From assembly GCA_013396525.1 (NCBI GenBank), contig VWYX01000218.1:692576-756575 (forward strand): 64,000 nucleotides of DNA, in the 5' to 3' direction. The stretch's first letter is position 1; each line of letters starts with the position of its first letter. The notes below the pieces were generated by a model. That model was not told the DNA's origin. It worked only from the letters and a program-made list of their open reading frames with translations, and made no database searches. The DNA comes from Chaetorhynchus papuensis. Lineage: Eukaryota; Chordata; Aves; Passeriformes; Rhipiduridae. This document shows positions 24,654 to 37,300 of this stretch, piece after piece. Made by a program: the position numbers and the translations under genes.

Positions 24654-26929
24654 TTGCCCACATTTTACTGAAACTAATTTTCTGGTCTTTCCGAAGAGAT
24701 AATAATCACATCCTGCTAAGAACAGCTCAATTTTTTAGCTTGAAGTAAAAAACATTATAATATTGTTTCACTTGGTACAGTCTTCTCTTTCTTTCACTTC
24801 AACTACCATTTATCAATGTTTTAAAGCACTACAATTCAGTTTATTTGTGTTACTAGGACTCCATCCATGTAGATTAGGATAATAAATTTTAGATGATCTG
24901 TTTTCAGAAGCAGGCATATTGCTGCCTAAATCTAACAGGGAGGAGAACCCTTGTAAAAAAGGAGAAACTCTTGTTTTAAAAGGTCCTTTGTTTTAAGTGC
25001 TGGCATAGTTATTAAAAAGGTTGAATTTATGTTATTCAAATTTCCTTAGATATATTAAAACTTTATAAATTAAGTTCAACAGGTTTCCAGGCATTCTTCT
25101 ATTTGTTTGTTGAGACTGTTGTATACCATTCAGCAAAGAAAACACCATTTCTCGCTTAGCTGTTAATATGCTTCTGCTTTCAGAATCCACAGATTTGAAA
25201 CTGGTTTGCTTTTACATTTTTCATTATCATTTTAGGTAAATTAATGTGTGTGAGTGCTAGAATGATGATTATTGTATTAATTCTATAGTTGTTGAAACTC
25301 CTATTGCCTAATACAGTAAGATTTTAGAGTACCCTTAATACATATGCAGCCACTGTGAGATTTGGGGTTGCTCTTTCACTATTGTTAAGCCTTTAATTGT
25401 CAAGCTTTGTGCCCTTGAAAAATTATCCTGCAACAGATTTCTTGGCAAAAAGTCTTGACATGGAAAAAAATGTACAAAGGTGATTGTTCTCTTAACTAAT
25501 CATCACTTTTCTAAAGATGAAAACAGTATCTTCAGCAGAATTTTAAGGAGTGGAAAACAGTTTCTGACCTTTCTCTGACTCTCTTTTAGGTCCAAGGGAA
25601 GTCTGCTCCTCTGCCATGGTGGATAAAATGAAGGTAAATGAACCCAAAATAGTCCACTAGTTCTTGGCAAGAAAATTGGAGGTTAGAATGTTTCTGATGG
25701 TCGGACTAGTGTGTGAGGTACATGTAGTACATATACACACAGTATAGAAAGTCTTCAACTTTCCCTGTCTCCTGGGATAGTTTATATCTACTGATTCCTT
25801 TTCCTTTCCAAGGAGCAAAGGTGAGCAGATGTTCCTATGAAACATAAGATACAAATATATTCTTTGACCAGAATTTTTTCTCAGCCTTTGGAAATCAAGG
25901 AGCTCCATCTAGTTTTTAAATAATTTGCACAAAGTATCTCTCATATACAAACTTTTCTTTATATACACATCAGTTCTTCATTCATTATGATTGAAATTAA
26001 ATAGAAATCAGAGGTAGGGCCTTTATCAAGCTTCACATCCTAGTCAAATATATATACATATTGAATTTCCTCTTTAAGGCCCATGGAGACTTTTCCTTAT
26101 CTGTACTCTTTCCCTGCCATCTTTGTAGTCTATTAAAAATGAATGGATTACCTTGACAGCAGCCACCTGAACTGGCAAGCTTTTTCTTGTAATTTTTTCT
26201 TTTTTGGTTCAGAATTACAGGTTAGGGTCAAGCCATTCTGAGACCAGAGTAGACTGTAAAGAACACCCCCAATGGATTAGTCCTAATTTATTTGACCCAG
26301 GTGTTCCTGTAATTGTGACACACTGAAAAATTTCACAGTGTTTTAATGGCCCTTAAAGTTACATTTCCACCTGCTCTTTCTGGCAGTGTGGTATTGCTCA
26401 TGTTCCTTATGTTCCTTTGTTTATTTAGGTGTGTTTCTTTGTTTCTGTATCTAATTTAGCACATTTTAAAAAAGAGGGAATAGTAAAATTTAAAAGGCTG
26501 GTAGTGAGAGTTTCTCACATTACCACCACATGCACTACTAACACACAGGTGTTCACCAGAGGAACAGGTAAAGTACGGTGTGAATGATATTCATAATGAA
26601 TGTTTCCCCAGATGCAATTAAACATCTGTTATATACACTATGTAGCTCATTTCTTTCCTGCATCGCTATCAGAATAGGTTAAAGCAGAACCCCACAGGGA
26701 ATTCCCTAAAACTTGCATATATCCACTTATGCCTCTTTTGATGGGGTGAAAGACAACCTCATTTCACTAAACAACCTTTTATCTGAGAACTTCAGCAGTA
26801 AGATCTTTCAACATCTGATGCTAGAACCTGCTTATTCTGTGATCTGTGCTCCAGAAGACACCAGTTCTGCCGCATTTTGAAGATTGTTCAAGAAGTTCAT
26901 AATGCAGTTAAACAATGACACTTCTCCCA

Positions 26930-26968
26930 GGAAAGCAGGCAAGGAAAGCAGGCAAAGAAACCAGGCAT
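26930..26968 (+). repeat. 13-bp tandem repeat, three units
   Basis: The unit GGAAAGCAGGCAA occurs twice perfectly (26930-26942, 26943-26955) and a third time with three changes (26956-26968). It is a small minisatellite-like duplication with no evident function. Confidence 0.9.
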
Positions 26969-29900
26969 GAAGAAATTTCAGGAACAGAAGAGGGAAGGGT
27001 AGCAAGCTGAAGCCTAAAACACCGCGTTAGAATGCTTTTCCATAATAACTAAGAACCAAAGGGCCTGGAAGAATCCGCTGGTCAGTGTCTTACTGAATAA
27101 TGTTGCAAAAACTAAGCCTCTGTGTAGTCTAACAACTGCTTGCTGCTCAAAACTGCAAGAATCTGATTATTTGTAATGCTCTGTACCTGTAGTTTCCCCA
27201 AAATAGTAAAAAACCAGCAAGGTTTCTTACAGGGTTTCAAATCTACATCAACTTATCTATTAAATTAGTTGTATCTTTTAATCTTTGTTATACCTTTGTA
27301 GTTTTGCTGGTCATTCTCATTGAGGACAATTTCTTCCATTAAGCCCAAGTTTGATACTATGTAATAAACCCCAGCCTAACTAGTGCTTGATTCTTGCTTC
27401 AAACTGATCTTGGCTGTACTTACATGTGCCTTTCTTTTGCACTTTATCCTCTCTGTTTTTAGCAGTAGATACAGCCCATGCCATTCTTTTCAGGTGCAAC
27501 CAGTACTAAACATTGACTTTCAAATCCTTTTTCCATTGTACAATCCCAAATAATTCCATTTTACATCTTTCATTTTTCAGAAAACTGTCTTCCTCCTTCT
27601 CCCAACTGTCTCCAGTTCAGCTGCTCACAGTTCATGAGGAGTCATTGGCACTTGATGTGTCTAAATGTATGTAAGAATTTGCTTACAGCCTCACCACAGC
27701 TGCATTTCAACACTGTAAGGATTTATGACTTTACTGAATTTCATCTGCTTTGTCATCTTGGCATTTACGAGTCTGAATTGACCGATGTCCAACGTAATAA
27801 AGAGTACCAAGCAAGGGTCAAGCGTGTCTGACACTTGCACATTGTTATCAGCGGGATAAGGAGTCTAGCTCTCGATCATCCTAAGTCATGTCTTCCAATT
27901 CATCTAACCTACTCAGTATCCTGTTGAAAAGTGACCATGATTGCCTTCCCATTTCATATTAAACACTGACCTGAAGCTTTTGTTTAATTTCTGTCACTGT
28001 TTGCCATACAATACATGTAACTGCTATAGATGGTTTTGTTCCCTGAGTGTTATTGCTGTATGTTTTTCCTGTTATCCATCACGGGCTCCTCCTAAAGAAG
28101 TCTTTCTAGAATTAATGAAAATGTCTTCTAGTCGTATTTTCTTTCTCCTGTCTCTTCCCCTCCCCCTCAGTTTTTGCTAAAGTTGGCATCCTGGCTTGTG
28201 GCCAGAAATTATATGTTCATTTCCAACAAGCTCAGTTTGGTCTTTTGATCTTGTAGCTTCCTGAAAGATGTAGCAGAAAAAACACTGAATGAGACAAAAC
28301 ACATGTACAGATATGCAAGTAAAAATGCTACAAATTTATTTTGGAATTCCTTGCTTATGGTTATTTCCTATTAACATAACCTCTGCCATCACCTGCATTT
28401 TCATAAACAGAAGTGCAATAGAGCAGAATCTAGCTAGCTAGCTAAAAGATAAAATACCAACAGCAGTTGGGCACATCACTGCACAAGGTACAGGCCCAAA
28501 CCTCTTAGCACCAGGATTGGGATGAGTTTTTTTCTCTGGTTTTGCAGTGAGACAACATGGGCTAATGCGATAGACAATAAAAAACACTAGGATAGTGATC
28601 ACATAGCAGGAAGCATGTCACCTCTTCAAACTGCACACCTGCCGACCATCCCACAAATTTCATATCAAGGAAAATATGCTGGCAGGAGCTAAGTCTGTGA
28701 AAACTACAAGAGAACTAGTTCTGTTCTCTGCTTCAGAGGACAACTTTAGATTATAGTGCTGAGCAGAGAGAGAAGAGTTGAATTTAGGACATACCACCTA
28801 GATTTGAGTTATTATCCCCTTTTAAGAGATTGCATTTGGGTAACTTGGCAAGTAACACAGCACTGTTGGAGCAAATCTGTGGAGTACTAGAGCTGCTACT
28901 GAGGGTTTAATGCAAGTAATATATGCATTTCCAAATTTTCTATCACTTTGTGAGGATCAGAGCAGATCTCCTTCTCTGCCTACCCACTCGAAGCTAGTGC
29001 ATCTTCCAGAGTTTGTTTTCCAGAACTTGAAAGCTGCCTAGCTCATGCTGGTCTGAGACCACCTTGCAAAACCTCTGGAAAGTTATGCTGAAAAGCCCCC
29101 TTAATCCACTTAATTACATCAGCATGGACACCTCCAGGGAAAAGTGCAAGCTAAAGACCCATGCTAGAAAATGAAAGAGAAGAGCAAAATATAAAGGCTT
29201 TAAAGATGGGTAAAAGGAGGACTATATTAACCATGGGGCTAGGAATTTCTGTATTTCGGATAGTCCAGATACACAAGGGTCTTTGGTTCATTGGTTGTTC
29301 TTTTTTTAGAGGAAGTTATATCTTCAAATAATTAGATGTCTTGTGAAAGCTTCTTATCTCCTTCTTTTATTTTTATAAGAGAATACATAAACTATACAAG
29401 AGACATGAAAGTGAAAAACCATTTTTAACAGTGGTAATTTCCCCTTTAATTAGAACCTTTCTATATTTCCTCTTGTGAGACTATTATTTTGGGGAAAATG
29501 GGAAAGAGGGAGAAGAAAATAGAAGGCAGAAAAATAAAGACACAGAATTGTTTTGGGTTGGGGAAAAATGTGAGCAAAACAAATTTCTGTAGAATGAAAC
29601 AAAGATTTTTCCCTTTAAAAATGTTAGCTACTGTCCTTATGCTGAAAAAACTGTTTTCATGTTTTTACCAGTTTAGACACCTCAAGCAAGTTTTTAGACT
29701 GTGTTTGCTTGCACGTGGGTGATGAGAGAGAGGGAGATTATATTTTATTATCATTCTTTCACATGTTAGTCTATTTTTTAATGCCCATAAGAAAGCACTC
29801 AGAGAGCTTACTTTCTATTAAACAGAAAATATTTTGTATTAGTAAATTGCGTGCTGGAAACACTAATTAAATTCAATTACAGCTTCAGCAGTACTTCAGT

Positions 29901-30759
29901 AGCATTGGTTATTTTCATTTTTCATGTAAATATTTTATATTTTTTTGATATTTTCACGATCAGGCTTGCATATATTAAGATGCCTAATGCCTCAGATTTT
30001 TGCCCTTTAGACAGTACCATCTTCTCTGACATATCATATCCTATTGTTTAAAAGTGTAGGAACCATTTGGTCACTCATACTTTCAAGGGGCAGAGTTAAA
30101 CAATTTTAGTGTTGAATTCATGAACTTTTATTCCCCCTTGAAAATTTGAATTTTATCCCCTTATCTATGATTTTCTTCTCTCAAAATTATGCTATCTTAT
30201 AATGCTCAAGTAGCCAACACTCAGTCCCGGACCAGAAAGTTATTAAATTCAGGTATCTCGCAATAGTATTGAATTGGGAATCAAGACTTCATGAGGAAAA
30301 TAAAAAACCTCATTCTCACAATTCCCAAGGATCCCTAGCTCTCCTAGACTTTTAAATAATTATGTTCTTAAACATAAACAAGTTATCTAAGGTCATTTTT
30401 GCAATGTGTCCCTGCATTATCCTCATGCATGCTGCTGAACAAGTTCTGACTGTAAGGATGAGAAAGTATGGAAAAGAGTTCCCGTAAGAAAAAAAAGAAT
30501 TAATCTTCTGCAGTTTCTAAAAGTTTGGTATTTTTGCATAAGATTATCTTACATATTCTATGCACTTGTACGATACAGTTTTAGCATCACTAATTGCCGA
30601 TTTAGACCAAAGAGCTTCATCCCCTCACAAATTATTACCCATATCTATAATTTGCTCGTACTTGTATCTGGGAGAGCTATTATGATATGTAGTTCTCACT
30701 TTACAACTCAAAGAAAGAAAAGAGAAGCTCACAGTCCATGCACACACACAGTTACAGAG

Positions 30760-31230
30760 CTTGGCAGAAATTGCCATTATCCCGCGCCATGTATAAAGCT
30801 TTCACTAAGAGCTCCCTTCATCCACTAAATGAAGATGAATGCTTATTAGGAAAAAAAGGGCTTGCTGTGATCAACTTCCCAAAAATAATCAGAGTGAGGC
30901 ACGCAACCTGAACATTAGGGCCCTTAATGGCTGCTTTGGAGTGAACTGAGGAAGGCTGAGGATCCTTGGCTGCTTGCACTGAGTCATAACTTTTTAAACA
31001 AGGCCCTAAGTCAGAGCTATCAGTCCTGTGGTGCTGTTTTCCTGGCTCAAGATAAGCCTGTCTCTTTCTATCCCAGGCTAGGGCCTGTGATTTAACATAG
31101 CAGTGACAGCAATTGCTAGCCCCAAAAACATCCTTAGCAACTCTCATCTAATACAAATCACTTATTCTTTGTGAAAGATGAGTGAGTCATGCAAGTAACA
31201 GCCGGCACATTAAGAGTACATTGTTAAAGT
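30760..31230. other. Regulatory-looking block with an AP-1-type site
   Basis: This is a higher-complexity stretch compared with its AT-rich flanks. A consensus AP-1-type heptamer TGAGTCA lies at 31183-31189. A minus-strand frame of 109 codons (30818-31147) lies inside; its composition is even, but I recognise no domain and no splice context. Candidate non-coding element; unverified. Confidence 0.2.
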
Positions 31231-34200
31231 GTTCTTTAATTAGTTATGTGGCATATAATGATGTGGGGTCAAATAATAATTTAATTTTTGTACACTATCC
31301 TTTTTTTGTACATTACCAGTGGACCACCCTCTATGATGAAGGAACTCTCAATAACATACAGGATACTTAACAGGATACTTACTAGAGAACATGAGGAAAT
31401 TCTTTATTCTTTTGCCACAATAGCTCTTTACGCGTTTTTAAAGTGCTTTTTGTGTTATATAAGTGACTTTGAAAGCTGTGGCACAAAACTTTGTAAAATA
31501 TCATTGGAAAAAAGAAAACAGATGCAAACCCCATGCCATAAAATTAAATGAGCTTTTTAGACAAAGTATAACATACCACTTAGCTATTAATTTTTACTTC
31601 TACATCATAAAAGCCTAAGGCTAACCCTTTATATATCTCTAAGCATACTGAAGTGGGCTTCTGGAAGAAAAATCTTTGGTTTATTTTTGTTATATCAAAT
31701 AATGTAATACCGCACTGATTAAAAAAATAAACCACACCACCACCAACAAAAAAAAACACTCTGTAGTGACTCCATATAAAAGATGTATTTACTTTAGTTA
31801 GTACGGTAGCACATAAGAAAAAGGATTTTGCTAAAAATGAAAATAACGCACTCATAAAATAAACCTGCAAGTAGAAAAGTAAGCAGTAAACTCTAATGTT
31901 TAGCTCTTCAGATTTTGAGCTGAAATCTTCTCCATGAACATGGGATTATTACCCTATAATCAGATCAGAATTACAGACCAGTCCACTGAAATCAGAGGAT
32001 TATATCTTTGATGTTAACAAAATTAGATTTTTTTTATACTTCATTTATACTGCTGTTCACATTCACTTTATTCACAGCATTTTAACATTTACTGAAGAGC
32101 AGTGACTCGAGAACTTGGAGATAAACCTGCAAATGTGTTGATTTCAGCTTCCACATTAGACAAATTTAAAGGTACAAGCGTATATGTACACACTCATACA
32201 TTTTGTAGAGTACTGCTTCAGCCTTTACCAGGCAGCCGTACAGGTGACACCACTGTGACCCTGCAGAGAACTTGTGGCTCAAGCAGAACCCTGCCCAGAT
32301 GCAAATAGTCACTCTGTGTAGCACCAATTACAGGAACTGAGTCCTGGGGAAAAAAGGACAAATCATCACTATTTTATCTCCTTAGGAAATGAAGTCTCAC
32401 TTTGGTTATTCTTATCAGTGGCCACCAGTGTCAGTGGTGGGACTGTGCAGAGATTGACAAGGTGTCCTCACAAGGGTTCTATAAGATGGAAATCAAGAAA
32501 TTATAACAATTCCATGGTGTGGGGAGCTCTCTTCCCCCAAAAAATGTGGCTTCTTTCCTACGCAGTTTTTAGGAAGCACATTTCTTTTTCATCTCATTTA
32601 ATCCTTTAGCTGTCTCTTTGGCTGATGACTACATTTGAATGTCTCTCCCACATTCAGACTCAGCACAGTCATGACAAAAAGATGAATACTGACACTGTAA
32701 ACATGGAAATCCAACCCCTGCCATAGTAACCTCACATGTATTTCTCTCACGCACAAAGTTTTCCATTGTCTTCTACACTCTTATCATCCTACTGGACTAG
32801 TAGCATAGAGTTGAATTTCTTTACAAATGATCTTGGATTCTCAAACTGTCACCCTATGTATTTTATTATGTGAAAGCAATAAAGAAGCTTCTTACCTCCT
32901 ACACGTTATTCCGTAATTGTTGCCACCGTGCCAACAGATCCATTTTAGAGTATTAGTCTTGACACATAGACTACTTCATAATCTAAAATGTAATTATTTG
33001 ATTGATTGCTCCTTATGTTTCTCCCTAAATGTGATTCTATCGGGATCTGGTGATAGGAATTTTCCCTTCGTAAGACCTATGAACTTGGGACCAAGACTTT
33101 CACATGCTGAACTTTTTCTGTAAGTTCTTTGGGTAATTCCCACAGTAGTCCCCAAGGCAATTCATTCTCTTTCAAAGATCCAGAGACAGGAAAATAACAC
33201 ATCTACCTAGTACCAGCTTAACAAAACTGATTATTTTTTTCATTAAAAACTAAGAATGATAATATCATGAAGGTTTCTGAAAGCATTACTTGATTCATCT
33301 AGATCTCCGTCCCAAATAAACATCCACTACAGATAGGATTTGAGGGTCAACAAGGCTATTTTGTAGCATGCACAATACTTGAGTTAGAACTTTAAAAGTT
33401 CAACGTTCCAGTATCATCATTAATGTTTTTTATCATTGCTGACATGAACTAATGAAGTACTAAACTAGACTTGTACTAATTCATATTAATCAAATTGTCA
33501 GTTTGGACTACTTATCCACTCTCCCATTTGATTTATAGATCTCATAATTTTCTTCATTCACAAATTAAGACATATCAGTAGCATATTAAAACAGAGTTAA
33601 AAGTCAGCTGGATAAATTCTTAAAGTACTCCTTGCCGTGATGTATTTTGTAAAGTTAGCTAAAGAAAAGCCATCTTGAAGGTCTCACTCTGAGCAGTCAA
33701 AATTGAGAAATCAGTTTAAATGTTAAGATGGCATTAAGGAGGTTCAGTCCGTCCTTCATCCAGGTATTCCCTTGCTGGTATTAGGAAAAAACACCCAACC
33801 TCCTTGTCCCTAGAGGCTTGTAACATGGTCTTACTGGCCCATTAATGGAAAGTAAATATAATTTAGATCTTCTGAAAATTTTATATAACATATATAAGAA
33901 ATAACAAGGCCAGAGCAAAGTTTAAGGTTGGTTGATATTCATACCAGTAACGAAAAATGGCTAATAAGCCTCCATTTAATTTACAGATGGACGCAGTATT
34001 TTTCCAGATAGTCATTAAAAGCAGAACCCTAATTTATTGATCTACAGTTAAATTTGGAAAGACAATAACTTTGCCCAATGAGTATAAGAGAGGCTGGACT
34101 CTTAAATCAGACCTCTAAAGACAGAATATCTGTTATGTGGAATACTACATGGAGAAGGATGATATCATAGAGAATAAGATCACTGATAAATGGTGGGGGT

Positions 34201-36367
34201 ATTATCACATAAAACTCCTATGAAGTTTGAATTCATGGATGAATGTGGACTCTGGTTTCTCAGCTGAGCATCTTGTAGCTTTGCTATTAATAAATAATTC
34301 ATTAGTGAGTTGTAAACACAGTATTGGTTCTCAACAAGACTGTTCTGAATACATTTCCAAAGCATGCGGTTAGGCCAGTGGCACAATTTCAAGTCAATAC
34401 ATCACTCAGGAGTACTGAAAGAGACCTCTTATTCTATTATTACTCTCAAATTACACTACTCCAAAAGTTAGCTAATTAGCAGCCAAGTATGACAGTTTCA
34501 TCCTGTGATGGTTTCCTGTCTGTGAAAGGATATCAGTTTAAGTACTGGTTGCTGAGATTTAGTATTGTATATCACAGAAGTGGGCTTCAAGGCACTTGCA
34601 GATTGTCTTCTTGAGAACTCTAAGTGTTTTGCTGAATATGTTCCAAAGAGCCTGACTTTTCTAAAAAAATGTGAATACTTGACACACTTGGCCTTAACAC
34701 ATGCAGTAGTTTTTGTAGCTTGATGATAATTATTTATACTGGTAAGATAAAAGATGGATTACTAAACCCAGTATAAAATAAAACTGACACAAGCACGAGA
34801 CACAAAAAAAATCCAAGGTAGTCTGCTTTTTTAGCTTGGGAATTCTGTAGGGTACTGAAGGAGAAAGAGCAAAGGACTATAGATTGAAAGAAGATTTTAA
34901 AGAAACATACAGAAAAATTAGAATGAATTTTTTTAAAGAAAGTAGTTGCTGTATGAGAGAAATGGAAATTAGCTGGCAAGAAATACAGCCTAGGAAAGAC
35001 AGTGGTAAGAGAAAGTAAATATTTCAGGAGGCTTCTAAATGGTATCACAGACTGCTTTTGCCTACCTGCTTTTGTTGTAAAGACGGCTGTGCTGCCATTT
35101 GATAGTGAGCAGTAGGTTTTGCACATTGTTAAAATGTAAACAAAAAATTATATTTTTGCATGAATCACTGCCAGATATAGCAGGTCACTTTAAATAAACC
35201 AACTGATTTTACTTTGAATAAAGACCTATCAACTACATCAAATAGCTACATTGAGTTTTGATTGAGTTTAAGAACAGTCAGCAAGTATTTCTTGCCAGTA
35301 AGTTTGGAAATTGGAATTAACTTTTAAACAAAGAGTAGCTGAACATAAATTACACCTCTTCCCTGAGGTTACCACATTACCACAGGTGATGCTCGCTGTA
35401 TTTCATTTATGTAATTATGCAATTTACATTTGCAGAAAATTTCATCCAAAATTTGTCCATTGTATAATAAATTAGTTTTTATAAGAGTGATTTAGGCATG
35501 ATAATTGTTCACTGCATATTTTACAATATGCGGGTTATAAATTATTCTATTACATTTTTTTAAAAAGGGATTAACTTAATAAATAAATAGAGTTGAAGAT
35601 GTCTCTTGTATCAGGTATGTGAATCCTGATAGCTCGAGTTTTATGGACATTCTTGGAAAAATATTTTCTTTTTAGTTTACTTGACTTCTTTTGGTTTCTA
35701 AACTGGCTTAGAGCCAAGAGTGAGGCTTTGCCAGTGTTATCAATTTCCTTCCAACTTTGAGTCAAAGCCACTAAATACACAGTTTCTGTATAATCCCATA
35801 ACTTTTGCTAGATTTGGTTTATTTTTCTGGTAATCTTGGTTTTTTTTTTTTTTAACTAAACTTATTATCATATAACAGATAAAAGAGACTAGTATGAGTC
35901 AGTCCAATTAGAAATGGCTTAAACCATGAGATTTTGAAGTCTTTGTACAGTCTCTTCTGTGTTTTATCACTCGTTCTACAACAGATCATCCTCAATTTAA
36001 CATCAGTGGCTATAAAACAGAAAACCTAAAAAGGCAGACATGAATATGATACTAAAAAAGTGGAGGTTTCCCTGTGGTTTACTGGAGAATACTAAAAACA
36101 ACTTAGTGAATTTTCAAGAATTCACACATTTTCGAAACCTGTGTACTTTTGCATTTTTTTATAAGCAATGCTATCTTTGGGCTCCTTACTTGGTAGATAT
36201 CAGAGCTGGAAACTCTGTTTATGCCCTTTTTTCATCTGATCATATCACATTTTGTTGCTGTTTTTCCAGTGATTTCCCTCAAAACTTAATTTTAATAAAG
36301 TTGATTAGGTGTGTGATTTCCTCATAGCTATCATTTAATACCACAGCATATCTAGCACATACCTTAC
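31231..36367. other. Unique AT-rich non-coding DNA
   Basis: No gene is recognised. A minus-strand frame of 130 codons (34734-35126) is rich in F, S and L because the + strand there is purine-biased; I do not count it as coding. No repeat family was seen. A poly(T) run lies near 35840-35852. Confidence 0.65.
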
Positions 36368-36650
36368 CTCCGTGTCCATTAAGGCAGCTTTTCCAAAAAT
36401 CATCCCTTTGCTAGGACAAAGATACGGCTTGACAAATAGAGGTTGCCCACAATCCTTCGAGCAGGTTTAGCTGTGAGCAAATCCCCGGGTACCGGTGTTT
36501 TAAATGTAAGGAAATGAGAACTGAGTGGGAGTGAATACTGGTCTCCTGCTGTGCAGCCAGACCTGCTGGCAAGGGTGGACTCAGAAACCACAAGCCTGAC
36601 GTGCCCAGGTTGCACACAGCAGTTTCTCACCTTGCACGCACAGATGAATT
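36368..36650 (-). other. Exon-like segment with splice-type sites (candidate ncRNA exon or first exon)
   Basis: The segment has about seven CpG in 280 bp, well above the surroundings, and a higher GC content. Read on the minus strand it has a strong 5' splice consensus at its end (GACACGGAG|GTAAGGT, exon end at 36368). A second donor-like site (GCAAG|GTGAGA) lies near 36630. The last bases before the first donor contain ATG with 12 open codons (MIFGKAALMDTE) running into the junction, as a first coding exon might. Other frames are closed near the end. No product can be named. An old transposon fragment or chance are real alternatives. Confidence 0.2.
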
Positions 36651-37300
36651 ATGCAGCTTCCTCCACATTTACCTAGGACTCTTGAATATCTGAAAGCCCA
36701 TCCTACTCAGCTTGTATAGTTTTTTCTGTCTAATGAAGATTGCCTAATAAACATTCTTTAGCTTTATAACCTTTGGCCTTTATTCAAAATAGTATTTAAG
36801 CCTACTTGAATCTAGTAGGAGCCAGCAGATATACTGACTGAGAACAGTTTTTCCCTGCCTGAAGTTTTAGGCTACTTTGAGACCACAGTATAATAATAAA
36901 TATAAGTAATAAAATATCATTATTATTTCATCAATCAGTAGCAGCCTGAAGAGTAAACCAATAAAATCTGTTATTCCTGACACCTCTAATTTTTTGCTCC
37001 AGTTACAGTTTTTAAAATATGTCATTCGTCAAGCTACTGGATATTTCCAATTAAAGAAGCAGTCAAATAAGCTAAAAAGCTTGTTAGCTAATGTCTGACA
37101 ATCAGCCATACGCAAAGCCTTACCAAAAGCAAGTGGCTTTCATTATTTCCAGTAGAGACTGAAAGTTACAGGATTAAAGAAATTGATTCCAATTATTTAG
37201 GATCCCATTCCAAGCACATATAATAAATCAAGCCGTAAGTGGCATTGGCCTCACTAAAATATGGCAATTGCACCTTTACCACTGAAGAATATGTGCTTAG
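36651..37300. other. AT-rich block with homeodomain-type cores
   Basis: From about 36900 the sequence is dense in cores such as ATCAATCA, CCAATTATTTAGG (37189-37201) and CAATTAAAGAAG-like words. It has no repeat and no frame of note. Possible conserved non-coding element; unverified. Confidence 0.22.

Larger units (their letters stand above)
23923..30759. other. Unique AT-rich non-coding DNA
   Basis: No gene is recognised in nearly 7 kb; frames are at most 83 codons and AT-biased. Small features are a palindromic GGTCA pair (24639-24653), a 13-bp tandem repeat (26930-26968) and a TAGC tetranucleotide patch near 28431-28443. No LINE, LTR or tRNA was seen. Confidence 0.65.

Noticed and set aside
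28431..28443. TAGC tetranucleotide run as a microsatellite
   Set aside because: Only about three units; too short to annotate as a repeat locus.
34734..35126. 130-codon minus-strand frame
   Set aside because: Strong F/L/S bias from purine-rich + strand DNA; no domain.
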